Notes: generated by a model not told the origin, from the sequence alone. Shown: positions 51,003-59,706, counted from the stretch's first letter. The stretch: DNA of 64,000 nt from Gammaproteobacteria bacterium (GCA_018656865.1 JABHYO010000142.1:1-64000), one strand, 5' to 3'. Numbers and translations: made by a program.

Positions 51003-52232
51003 ATGCTTGTTCAGAGGTTCTTTAAATCGTTCGCCAGACTTTCTGGCGTTGTCTTCGTGTGCATGTCGTTGGCAGGTTGCAGCAGGGAGGATCCTGTAGA
51101 ACCGGCACCTGTTGCTGTTGTGGGTCAGAGTCTCAACGATGTGGGTTCCGAGCAACCCACTGAACCTGAAAGGAAGCTGCTTATTGGCGTCGTTGGGCCA
51201 GAAACCGGGCCTGAGGCCCAATACGGTCAATCCGTTTATCAAGGTGTTCTCCTGGCTGCGCAAGGTCTAAATGATGCAGGGGGTATTGGTGGCGAAAAAC
51301 TAGAGGTCGTCCACTTTGACAACAAGGGAGGCCAGGGGCGCACAAGGGACATCGTGCAACATTTCGTGGATCAAAAGGCCATGGCGATAATCGCGGCACC
51401 CACAGGATGGGCTACGTTTGCCCCGACCTATTTGAGCAATGATAGTAAAACTATATTGATATCAATTGGTTCGAGAAGGAAGGTTGCCCGAAGTGGTGAC
51501 TATATTTTTCAGATGTCTCTTAATGATGAGATTGCGACGGCTTATATGGTTGAGCACGCGATCCGAGAGCAGGGTTTTACCCGATTGGCACTGGTAACGG
51601 CTTCAGACTATGACTACTCATTGGACGTCAGTGCACTGTTCAAAATTGCCTTGAATAGCCACGATGCTGAACTTGTATTTGAAACCGATACTTACGACAC
51701 CTATACGGGGCAGCATGACTTGAGAAGTGCTACGACGAAACTATTGGAAGTTGCAGACTCACTCGATGCCATTATTTTTACAGGCAGTGCTTCTGAAGCG
51801 GCTGAGTTGTTGCAAGGCTTGCTCAAAGAGAATGTCAGATTGCCCTTGCTTGGCGGAGAGGACCTGTTTTCTGATGAATTCCTGGATGCGGCAGGTGAAA
51901 GTGCGATCGGTAGCCTTGTCTATGCAACCTACCCTAATCAAAGTCTTCTCCGGACGAAGGACTTCATCTCGACATACGAAGTGCAGTATCAAACTAAGCC
52001 AGATCGTTTTTCTGCATTGGCATTCGATGCCACGACATTGGTGGCCAACGCTATCGCAGAGTCTGATTCCCGGAAAAGTTCAGTTGTTAGAGAAACCCTG
52101 CTCGCGTCAAAACTTGTGGATGGTGTCACTGGAACCTCAGAATTTGCGGCCCAGGGCACATCCATCAATGTGCCATTGATCTACAAAGTAGTTGCTGGCC
52201 AGAATATTGGACGATTTGCTCTTCAAAACTGA
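51003..52232 (+). CDS. Type 1 periplasmic-binding-fold (LivK-like) substrate-binding lipoprotein
   Basis: Lipobox SLAGCSRE; LLIGVVGPETGPEAQYGQSVYQGVLLAAQGLNDAGGIGGEKLEVVHFDNKGG. Confidence 0.88.
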   Translation: MLVQRFFKSFARLSGVVFVCMSLAGCSREDPVEPAPVAVVGQSLNDVGSEQPTEPERKLLIGVVGPETGPEAQYGQSVYQGVLLAAQGLNDAGGIGGEKLEVVHFDNKGGQGRTRDIVQHFVDQKAMAIIAAPTGWATFAPTYLSNDSKTILISIGSRRKVARSGDYIFQMSLNDEIATAYMVEHAIREQGFTRLALVTASDYDYSLDVSALFKIALNSHDAELVFETDTYDTYTGQHDLRSATTKLLEVADSLDAIIFTGSASEAAELLQGLLKENVRLPLLGGEDLFSDEFLDAAGESAIGSLVYATYPNQSLLRTKDFISTYEVQYQTKPDRFSALAFDATTLVANAIAESDSRKSSVVRETLLASKLVDGVTGTSEFAAQGTSINVPLIYKVVAGQNIGRFALQN

Positions 52233-52274
52233 TTAAAAAAACACCCATTAACTCGCTAACTACATGACGACCCT

Positions 52275-53375
52275 ATGAAACGTTTTCATTTCAGATATTA
52301 CTTCGGTGGCATCGCCCTGATTCTTCTTGTGCTCCAGTTGATAACGGGGATTTTTTTAACCATGTACTATGAGCCGAATCTCAGGGAAGCCTATGCCAGT
52401 GTGCAGGCTCTTTACCAGGATTCCTTTCTTCATAGCTGGATGCGGGATTCTCATCGCTGGCTGGCGTTTTTCATCGTTACGTCGGTGGTTGTGCACTTTT
52501 TCAGGAGTCTGCTCAGAAAGGATTATCTTCGTCCCAGGAAGAGAGTCTCCTGGCTGACTGGGATGCTGTTGATTCTGGTAATTCTCTTCATCTCTGTTAC
52601 CGGATTTATCCTGCCCTGGGAATGGAAGGGCTACTGGTTCATGGAGATGGTCCCTAACCTGGCGGGAGAGTTGCCATTTATTGGTGAGCCGTTAAAGAAC
52701 GGGCTGATCAGTTTCTTCACGCTGAATCGTGTTTTTGTTGCACATATTCTTCTGCTTCCTCTGGTTTCGATCATTCTCATCGACATTCACGTTTTCGGTC
52801 ATCTTAGAAATCGCAAAGGAGGTATCCCTCGCTATTTGATGATGCATGGTTTGATAACCCTGCCGGTAATCGTCGTGGTCGCTGTGTTGGCGGCAACAGT
52901 CCAGATGCCAACTTCGGATCCGGACATTATCCCTCTGCCTCTTGAAGGGCGATTTGTTCCAACCATCGAATGGTATGTGCTGATTTTCTATGTGCCTTTT
53001 ATGTACTTCGAGAACTGGATCGGGCCAACCCTGGGGTTGTATCTGCCTGGCGTCCTGTTTTTGCTATTGGCTGCGGCACCGTTTTTCTTGCGCCGTAAAC
53101 CTCTGGAGGAGCGCAAGAAGTCAAAGCTTTCACCAACCATGAAGAAGGTTGCCGCCTTCGTCGTGGTGACTTCTATTTGCTCGGTCTTCTTTGGTTCGGT
53201 CTATACCGCTGGTTACAGATCACCGACGATGGGGTGCAACTCGTGCCACAATATCTATATGGGTAGACGTATGGGCGTGCCACCCGATGACTTCAGAGAC
53301 AGAGAGAAACTTCCTCTTCTGGATGACAATCAATGGATGGTAGAGCACTGGTTTGCGCCTCAGCAAACCTGGTAG
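52275..53375 (+). CDS. Fused full-length cytochrome b with C-terminal c-type heme motif
   Basis: His pairs HRWLAFFIVTSVVVH and HILLLPLVSIILIDIH, TIEWY in place of PEWY, CNSCHNIYMG. Confidence 0.88.
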   Translation: MKRFHFRYYFGGIALILLVLQLITGIFLTMYYEPNLREAYASVQALYQDSFLHSWMRDSHRWLAFFIVTSVVVHFFRSLLRKDYLRPRKRVSWLTGMLLILVILFISVTGFILPWEWKGYWFMEMVPNLAGELPFIGEPLKNGLISFFTLNRVFVAHILLLPLVSIILIDIHVFGHLRNRKGGIPRYLMMHGLITLPVIVVVAVLAATVQMPTSDPDIIPLPLEGRFVPTIEWYVLIFYVPFMYFENWIGPTLGLYLPGVLFLLLAAAPFFLRRKPLEERKKSKLSPTMKKVAAFVVVTSICSVFFGSVYTAGYRSPTMGCNSCHNIYMGRRMGVPPDDFRDREKLPLLDDNQWMVEHWFAPQQTW

Positions 53376-53401
53376 TTAGTCTAGTCCGAATCTATAAACT
53401 A

Positions 53402-53559
53402 ATGGAGTCCACCGATATTGGCGGGTGTGCACTTGCCGCACCGGCGTGTGCGGAACGCCGCCCGACCCATCCATGGGACTGCTTTCGGCGGGGACGCCGA
53501 GTCCATCCAGGCCTCGAGTCTGCGTCAAGCGCACACCCGACAAGATCGGCTACATCCGT
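53402..53559. repeat. Inverted-repeat (MITE-like or structured RNA-like) element
   Basis: Arms 53412-53437 (CCGATATTGGCGGGTGTGCACTTGCC) and 53524-53549 (GTCAAGCGCACACCCGACAAGATCGG) match 22 of 26 in inverted orientation, with weaker extension outward; internal hairpins CCGCAC/GTGCGG and CGGCG-GGGA-CGCCG. Confidence 0.65.
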
Positions 53560-53567
53560 GACGATCG

Positions 53568-53586
53568 GCATTCTCGGATGAGAATG
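53568..53586. terminator. Short hairpin between convergent operons
   Basis: CATTCTC-GGAT-GAGAATG. Confidence 0.35.
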
Positions 53587-53614
53587 AACTAGGGATTACT
53601 CAGTCTAGATGGCG

Positions 53615-53809
53615 TTATTCTTTCTCGATCTTTTTTCTCTGCCAGGCCCCAAATACTATGGTGGCAGCACCCGCTGCGGTTATCACAAAGTAAAAAGGGT
53701 CGATAGAAGTATTGGCGATTTTTGACATGATGATGTTGAACAGCGCAAGAAGAATCAGGACAGTACCCAGTATGAGCGGTTTAGTCCCTTTTTCCCTTTT
53801 TTGACTCAA
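53615..53809 (-). CDS. Small two-TM membrane protein
   Basis: 64 aa, two hydrophobic helices, last gene of the - strand operon. Confidence 0.55.
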   Translation of the reverse strand: MSQKREKGTKPLILGTVLILLALFNIIMSKIANTSIDPFYFVITAAGAATIVFGAWQRKKIEKE

Positions 53810-53829
53810 GATATTTCCGTTACAGCTCT

Positions 53830-54510
53830 CTAGACCAGGAAGCCGAGGAAAAACGCCTTGTAATAAACCATGACGCCGGTGATGTTCATCAGCGCCAGAA
53901 CACCGAGAAACGCACCGCAGATATTTCTTAAAACTGATCGATATTTTTCGCTCAGGTATCTCAAGCTCAATACCAGCAACATACCGACGAAAGAAAAGGA
54001 TAAAGCCATACCGAGCCCGTAGATCCAGGCAAGGAATGCACCCTGTTTCGCCGTCTGGGGATCGATGCCTATTTGCAGTATTTTCGCGTAGGTCGGTGTC
54101 ACGCAGGGCGAGTAGATGACTGCGAACGACAGGCCCAGCAGCAGGGCACAGCCACCATATACAATTGATCGCAATAGTCTGCCATTGATGGACAAGCTGT
54201 GCCCGAAAATCAGGTGAAGGCTGATGAGTCCTATGACGACACCAGCAGCGATTCTCAGCCCATTGATATGAGATAAAAGGACCCGGCCCGCATCAATCCC
54301 TCTGGAACTGAGAAGCGCATAGATAACACTGAAACCGATTGCGTAGGCAGCGCAGGAGAGTAGTTCCTGCCATTCACCTCTCTTCCGGTCATCAATGAGT
54401 CGAATACCGACAAGGTAGGCCAGAAAGAAGGGGCTGATCTGGAGGATGCAGACCTGCCAGATGGAAAAAAACGATGAAAAACCACCCCAGAGTGCGGTGA
54501 ACCATCCCAC
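53830..54510 (-). CDS. CcdA/DsbD-like cytochrome c biogenesis transmembrane protein
   Basis: 6-TM layout, GLSFAVIYSPCVTPTYAKILQI with conserved Cys-Val-Thr-Pro. Confidence 0.8.
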   Translation of the reverse strand: MGWFTALWGGFSSFFSIWQVCILQISPFFLAYLVGIRLIDDRKRGEWQELLSCAAYAIGFSVIYALLSSRGIDAGRVLLSHINGLRIAAGVVIGLISLHLIFGHSLSINGRLLRSIVYGGCALLLGLSFAVIYSPCVTPTYAKILQIGIDPQTAKQGAFLAWIYGLGMALSFSFVGMLLVLSLRYLSEKYRSVLRNICGAFLGVLALMNITGVMVYYKAFFLGFLV

Positions 54511-55013
54511 TAAAGAATCTCCTCAACCCATGTATAGACGTGTGATTCCATATCTTTGATGTTGCCGTAGAAAATCCTGCGCAGCGTGCCGTTCTTGTCA
54601 ATGAAGACTGTGGTGGGTGGTGAATTAATACCGTAGGTGCGGGCGATCCTGTCCCCATCATCGTATGCGGCGGGGAATGGCAGGTCATGACCGGTAACGA
54701 ACTTTCTGAACTTGCTCTCCGGGTCCTGTATTCCAATCATCAGTACATCAACACCCTGTTGCTCGTACTTTGTATGTATTTGCTTTAAGAGTGGAATGGA
54801 TTCGTTTGAGCAGGGACACCAGGAAGACATAAACGTGATCGCCTTGGCATTACCCGGTTGACCATCGATGGTCATGGAACCGCCATCAAGAAGGGGAAGT
54901 TCAAAGGCAGGGGCCGGTTGGCCTATATTGGCTTGCATTTCAATGTCTTCAGCGCAACCCGTCAGAATTCCCAGGACAAACAGCGCTATCCACGGAAGTC
55001 TGTCAGGTTTCAT
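54510..55013 (-). CDS. TlpA-like redoxin lipoprotein with CPC motif
   Basis: Lipobox ILTGC; FMSSWCPCSNESIPLL; cis-Pro SPPTTVFIDKNG. Confidence 0.85.
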   Translation of the reverse strand: MKPDRLPWIALFVLGILTGCAEDIEMQANIGQPAPAFELPLLDGGSMTIDGQPGNAKAITFMSSWCPCSNESIPLLKQIHTKYEQQGVDVLMIGIQDPESKFRKFVTGHDLPFPAAYDDGDRIARTYGINSPPTTVFIDKNGTLRRIFYGNIKDMESHVYTWVEEIL

Positions 55014-55521
55014 GGTCGGCGCCAGAATCCAGCATCTTGTCAATTTCGTGTTCCATTAACCGTTCCGTAACTCCGCCGGCATGAAGGTAGCTGATCATCC
55101 CATTGCCATCAATAAAATAGGTTGTCGGCATACCATAAACACCGAAGGCGTCTTTGATTTCACCGGTGTCATCAAGGCCAGCAGGAAATGTGATTCCGTA
55201 TCGTTCTATAAACTCCAGTGCTTTGGCCTCGGTATCGTTTACCGCAACGCCGACAAACGCAACGCCGTCGCTCTTGTAGTCCTGATAAACCTGGTCCAGA
55301 ACCGGACTTTCCGCGCCGCAGGGAACACACCATGAGGCAAAGAAATTCACGACAACCGGTTTGCCTCTGTGGTTGCTCAATTTGAAATCACCACCTTCAA
55401 GCAAGGTCAGGTTGAAATCAGGCGCAGGTTCCAATGGTGTATCGGATGCAACACGAGAGGTTTCCTCGCTACACCCTGCTGTGAACAGCGCCAATACAAG
55501 AACCAGCAACAACTTGTTCAT
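55003..55521 (-). CDS. TlpA-like thioredoxin lipoprotein
   Basis: Lipobox FTAGC; FFASWCVPCGAESPVL; GMPTTYFIDGNG. Confidence 0.9.
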   Translation of the reverse strand: MNKLLLVLVLALFTAGCSEETSRVASDTPLEPAPDFNLTLLEGGDFKLSNHRGKPVVVNFFASWCVPCGAESPVLDQVYQDYKSDGVAFVGVAVNDTEAKALEFIERYGITFPAGLDDTGEIKDAFGVYGMPTTYFIDGNGMISYLHAGGVTERLMEHEIDKMLDSGADHET

Positions 55522-55531
55522 ATAACGCACT

Positions 55532-56377
55532 CTAAACATCGGTGTGATCCTCCTCTTGAGGAATGTAGTCGGGGACGGGCAGGTCCCAGAGGAAATAACG
55601 TTTTCTCATATGGGGAAGGCTGATCTCAATCTCTATTGCAGCAATTTTATCTGAATTGAGAGGCGGAAAACTAAGTAATCCCTGTCGATGGTGCTGTTGG
55701 CCATCATCATAGATCACCTGCCAGTTAGTCGCTTGTTGCTCATGGCCGTTCCCATCACGCAATATCGCCAATTCAGCCAGATCCCAGGGAGGAACAATAC
55801 CCTGGTGAGTATTGATATAGAGAACAAAGTGTTCACCAGGTGTCGGCTCAGATCCACCGACCGACCTTCCGGCGACAAGGTAAGGCAGCAATGCGGTATG
55901 CAGGGTGGGGATATAGATGAGATCCAGGTAGATGTCATCCTCACCGAAGTCAGATTTCCACAGGTGGCGTTTCAGAAACCTCATTGTCTGTTCGGGCAGA
56001 AATGTTGGTACGTTACTGAGAAAGTTGCGCTGAAGGTATTCCGTGATGCTCCCGGCTTCTGAAATACTCAAGTCAGCACGATCCTTGGTATTCATTCTGT
56101 CGACGACCCATTCCCACTCGACGGCGGTCCGGGGTTTGTTCTCGATGACGTCCGTGCTGTGGCATTTTCGTGTGCAGGTCGACAGGTAGAGAGTCTGTGT
56201 TTCCTGCGGTGATAGTTCATCAATCACCCCATGTCTGAATAAGAAGAGCTTTGCCGCAGTCGTAACGTATTGAGTCCTGCTGCCATTTCCCGGTTCAACT
56301 AAAATCAGAAACCCGGCAACCGTCAGCATGCCCACTAAGATGAGGAAGATACCGATACTGATGGTCAGAGGTTTCAA
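55532..56377 (-). CDS. Membrane-anchored protein with putative CX3CH heme c motif
   Basis: N-terminal TM; LYLSTCTRKCHSTDVIENKPRTAVEWEWVVDRM resembles monoheme cytochrome context. Confidence 0.65.
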   Translation of the reverse strand: MKPLTISIGIFLILVGMLTVAGFLILVEPGNGSRTQYVTTAAKLFLFRHGVIDELSPQETQTLYLSTCTRKCHSTDVIENKPRTAVEWEWVVDRMNTKDRADLSISEAGSITEYLQRNFLSNVPTFLPEQTMRFLKRHLWKSDFGEDDIYLDLIYIPTLHTALLPYLVAGRSVGGSEPTPGEHFVLYINTHQGIVPPWDLAELAILRDGNGHEQQATNWQVIYDDGQQHHRQGLLSFPPLNSDKIAAIEIEISLPHMRKRYFLWDLPVPDYIPQEEDHTDV

Positions 56378-56808
56378 TTACTCTTCCCGTCGGCAACAAC
56401 GCCTGACTGTGATGAAAACCGGCTTACGATGATATATATCGCCGCAAACAAAATAATCAGCCACGCGGCGATACCTGACCACAACATAGCCCAATCCATG
56501 GTGTCGAAACTTCTGGTGTACTGATAGATCTTTCCTTCTATCTTCTGTCGTGTTGTCAGGCGGGCGTCATCACCATAGGCGGATATAAAGTAATCCATGA
56601 TCTCCTGTTTGGTCATGCCTTTGTTAATCAGTTCGCCTATTTCATTTTTCCAGGTCAGGCCACAGGACATGTTGCAGTCCTGAAGTATCAGTGGGCACTG
56701 GCAGGGGCATGCCAGGTCCTTGGCGACTTCAGCGACAGTTAGTGCTTCGGCGTTGCTGGAAGCGATAAGGCATGCAGTGAGTACGAAGGCGGTCAGGGAT
56801 CGTGTCAT
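56374..56808 (-). CDS. CcmH/NrfF-like cytochrome c biogenesis protein
   Basis: Signal peptide; DLACPCQCPLILQDC; NKGMTKQEIMDYFISAYGD; C-terminal TM. Confidence 0.8.
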   Translation of the reverse strand: MTRSLTAFVLTACLIASSNAEALTVAEVAKDLACPCQCPLILQDCNMSCGLTWKNEIGELINKGMTKQEIMDYFISAYGDDARLTTRQKIEGKIYQYTRSFDTMDWAMLWSGIAAWLIILFAAIYIIVSRFSSQSGVVADGKSN

Positions 56809-57596
56809 ACGGCGGCGGCTCTTTTTCTTGATTTCAGTAACCAGAAGGTAATCACCATCACACCGCCGATACCTGTGCCAAATATCAGATAGAGAATTGT
56901 CCTGATGTTTCGCTGGGTCTCATAGGGTGAACTGAATACCTTTGGACCGCTCATTCGTGAATACTTGATATCCATTGACGGTTTCTGATCCTTCTTTGCG
57001 TATCCGATATCGAATACCTGTTCGCGACCAGTATCGAATTCATCGTAGGTATAGTGGTAGTGGGTTTCTTCACCTTCAACGTTCAATTGGCCATCGCCCG
57101 GGGAGATGTTGAATTCCGTCGATCTCAGTGGCTGTTGGATGTCGATTTCCAGCTTGTCGATCAAGTGGTTTGCCTTGATCCTGTAGCGAAAGGATCTTTT
57201 TTCAACGCTGACATCAAAGGGTGTGAAGTGAAAACTCAGATAGAAATTGGGATAGGGGAGATAGAGCTCTATCTCATCAAATTCGGTTGTTTGTCTGACG
57301 GAATATAGCTGGCAGAAATGCTGGCCTTCATGAGACAAACTGCAGGCGTCATTGATAATTGACCCTTTGGGTAGCAGAAAGGTGGTTTTGATAGGGAATG
57401 AGGTAACGTCCTCAAACCTGCCATCGTAGATTGCCAGCACACTCGGATCATCGTACTCGGGCCAGATGGAGACCTGCATCCTGCCGATGGACAGATTATC
57501 GGCACCGATGGCATAAGCTGACAGAGCTGTACAGACTATCGCAAAGCTCATCAATCTCCTGGTTAGCCCAGGCTTTTTGGGTTCTCTTGCTCTCAT
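56805..57596 (-). CDS. Exported, C-terminally anchored protein of unknown function
   Basis: Signal peptide after MRAREPKKPGLTRRL; C-terminal TM TILYLIFGTGIGGVMVITFWLLKSRKR. Confidence 0.6.
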   Translation of the reverse strand: MRAREPKKPGLTRRLMSFAIVCTALSAYAIGADNLSIGRMQVSIWPEYDDPSVLAIYDGRFEDVTSFPIKTTFLLPKGSIINDACSLSHEGQHFCQLYSVRQTTEFDEIELYLPYPNFYLSFHFTPFDVSVEKRSFRYRIKANHLIDKLEIDIQQPLRSTEFNISPGDGQLNVEGEETHYHYTYDEFDTGREQVFDIGYAKKDQKPSMDIKYSRMSGPKVFSSPYETQRNIRTILYLIFGTGIGGVMVITFWLLKSRKRAAAV

Positions 57597-57682
57597 TCTA
57601 ATACCCTCTGCTGGTTTTAGAGAGTAACAAGAATTCTTACCGGTTGCTGGTACCAGTTCTATGTCGTACGTCAATATTTGTA

Positions 57683-57973
57683 TTAATAGACGACCCTGGC
57701 GACCAGCATGCCGTCTTCTTCCGCAACGGTAAGCCGGGTCATGCAGGGCATGCAGTAGACTCTGTCACCGGGACGTAGCGAACGGGCGGAACGAATCACA
57801 ACCAGGCAGACTGGACACAAAACCTCGTTATCGGCCAGTTCATCACCTTTACCTTTCCATTTGCGATAGAACTTCCGATACTTTTTTGGGACTTCGTTGA
57901 ATCCGGTGTCGGTCAGCTCATATTTCTGCCGGTCAGCAGTAAATCTGTCCGAATCGATCAGTGGATCATTCAT
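57683..57973 (-). CDS. Small zinc-ribbon-like protein
   Basis: CPVC...CMPC cysteine pairs; ATG overlap with the upstream gene. Confidence 0.55.
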   Translation of the reverse strand: MNDPLIDSDRFTADRQKYELTDTGFNEVPKKYRKFYRKWKGKGDELADNEVLCPVCLVVIRSARSLRPGDRVYCMPCMTRLTVAEEDGMLVARVVY

Positions 57974-58740
57974 GTCGAGAATCCAAGCCGCTCGATTGTC
58001 GCCAGATAGTTTGAAGAAATACCGAGATCCTCAGTATCAATCTTGAGTTCCTCGGCGATTTCACTGAATGTGGACAGGACCAGTGGGTTCAGTTCCGCGG
58101 TAATGCGATTGAGGCGTGTCCTGGTGTGCGGCGCCTGCTTCAATTTTCGTCCGAGATCGTTTTCACCAAACCCCATGTGCCGGCGTTCATCTTTGGCAAC
58201 GCCAGTGAGGATGCCGCTGGTAATAGGGTCCGCAGTAGCCGCATGAGCTTGAAAAACAGTGAACTCCATGGCTTCCAGAATGACATTCTGGACAAAGATC
58301 GCGGCCTCCCAGTCACGTTGATCGACAAATTCCAGGAGCCGGTCCTTGAACTTGAGCAGCGATTGATTTGATCGAGCTGTGATTTCCTGCCAGGGGTCTT
58401 CAATGCCCAGCATTTTCAGGCGATGTACGAAGACCTCCAGATGTCGCCCCTCGTCAACGACCTGCGTCGACAGAAAAATGGCAGCATCGGGTGCAGGTGC
58501 AAAGCTGATCATCCCGCTGGATGCCTGAAGTGCCGCCTGCTCGGCCACGCAATAGTTACAGAGCGTGGTCACGAGATAATTCAGCTCAGACTCCGAAAAT
58601 TCTTCATCCGTCAGGTTTGGGTCGAATCCGAAATCCGTACCGCCGAGATATCCTTCCACTGCTTCCAGCCAGAACTGAAAGGAATGCACCTCGGCGTGGA
58701 AGTCCTCTTCACTGAGTGCATGGGGGTCAACTTCAGCCAT
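57970..58740 (-). CDS. Ferritin-like diiron protein
   Basis: VVDEGRHLEVF and KDERRHMGFGE metal-ligand motifs. Confidence 0.75.
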   Translation of the reverse strand: MAEVDPHALSEEDFHAEVHSFQFWLEAVEGYLGGTDFGFDPNLTDEEFSESELNYLVTTLCNYCVAEQAALQASSGMISFAPAPDAAIFLSTQVVDEGRHLEVFVHRLKMLGIEDPWQEITARSNQSLLKFKDRLLEFVDQRDWEAAIFVQNVILEAMEFTVFQAHAATADPITSGILTGVAKDERRHMGFGENDLGRKLKQAPHTRTRLNRITAELNPLVLSTFSEIAEELKIDTEDLGISSNYLATIERLGFST

Positions 58741-58754
58741 GACCTTGAGCCTTC

Positions 58755-59630
58755 CTATGCTGCCGGTGAGAGATACTCAAGGCCGATACGTCCCAGTCTG
58801 GTCTTAAACTCGCCTAAGACCGTATCGGAGAGAACAGCTTCCATCTCGCTGGCATCAGCCTTGTTTAGATCCACCCCGTGGTATACCGCAGCTTTCGCGT
58901 CGGGTGATGACTGCGAGTGGGCTTCTTCTACGACATCGCTATTGGCTTTGAAGGAATCGGCGAAAGTGGCGAGCATGTGGTAGGTCATATCCTGCTGCAT
59001 TTTCTGAATCTCGGCTTTCTTCTCCGGATGTTCCTTGATCAGCGAACCGATCCTGTTTTCCCCGAAGCCGACGTGACGTCTTTCGTCAGCAATCGTACCT
59101 GAAAGCGTGTGCGCGAACTTAGGGTTGGTACCATCGTTAGTCGCGTGCATCATCTCGAATACACTGAATGCCATGCCTTCAAGCACGATATTCTGGCCAA
59201 CGACCCCAGCGATAAAGTCCTTTTTGTCGACTTTCTCCAGCAGTACTTCGGCAAATTTGACGAGGTTGGGGTTAGCGTAACGACTAATGGTTGAATCCAG
59301 GTCATCTTTTCTGACACCCAGATCCAGAAGCCGCTGTGTGAAGATCTCCACATGACGGGCTTCATCGAGCGTCTGTGTTGCGAGAAACATCTTGCTGCTG
59401 TCATCGGGTGCTGCATTGACCAGTCCGGAAGATGCAGCGAGTGCGGCTCTCTCTCCCACAACCAGTTGGACAGTTGTCCGGATTGCATCCTCTCTGAAGG
59501 TATCGTTGCCCAGCATTTCTTCCGGCTCTTTCTCGCCAGCGCCGTGCCCGTAGTCGGTGTCTTCAAGATAGCCCTGCGGACAGGACTCCAGCCAGCTTTG
59601 AATTGAATAACCCGATAGAAAATCAGCCAT
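58755..59630 (-). CDS. Ferritin-like diiron protein (paralogue)
   Basis: TLDEARHVEIF and ADERRHVGFGEN; co-linear similarity to the neighbour. Confidence 0.78.
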   Translation of the reverse strand: MADFLSGYSIQSWLESCPQGYLEDTDYGHGAGEKEPEEMLGNDTFREDAIRTTVQLVVGERAALAASSGLVNAAPDDSSKMFLATQTLDEARHVEIFTQRLLDLGVRKDDLDSTISRYANPNLVKFAEVLLEKVDKKDFIAGVVGQNIVLEGMAFSVFEMMHATNDGTNPKFAHTLSGTIADERRHVGFGENRIGSLIKEHPEKKAEIQKMQQDMTYHMLATFADSFKANSDVVEEAHSQSSPDAKAAVYHGVDLNKADASEMEAVLSDTVLGEFKTRLGRIGLEYLSPAA

Positions 59631-59692
59631 CTTAGATCTCTCACAAGTTTGGAATGTGGACAGTACTTTAGAGAGGTTTTACGTTGATAGAA

Positions 59693-59706
59693 CTGACTTA
59701 TGTCAA
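59693..59706 (-). promoter_or_regulatory. FNR/DNR-like palindrome upstream of the ferritin-like/maturation operon
   Basis: - strand TTGACATAAGTCAG; TAAAGT (59670-59665) gives a predicted +1 at 59658, centre at -41.5. Confidence 0.45.

Noticed and set aside
53402-53559. Integron attC site
   Set aside because: No RYYYAAC / GTTRRRY core pair in the expected positions, no integrase or cassette array nearby.
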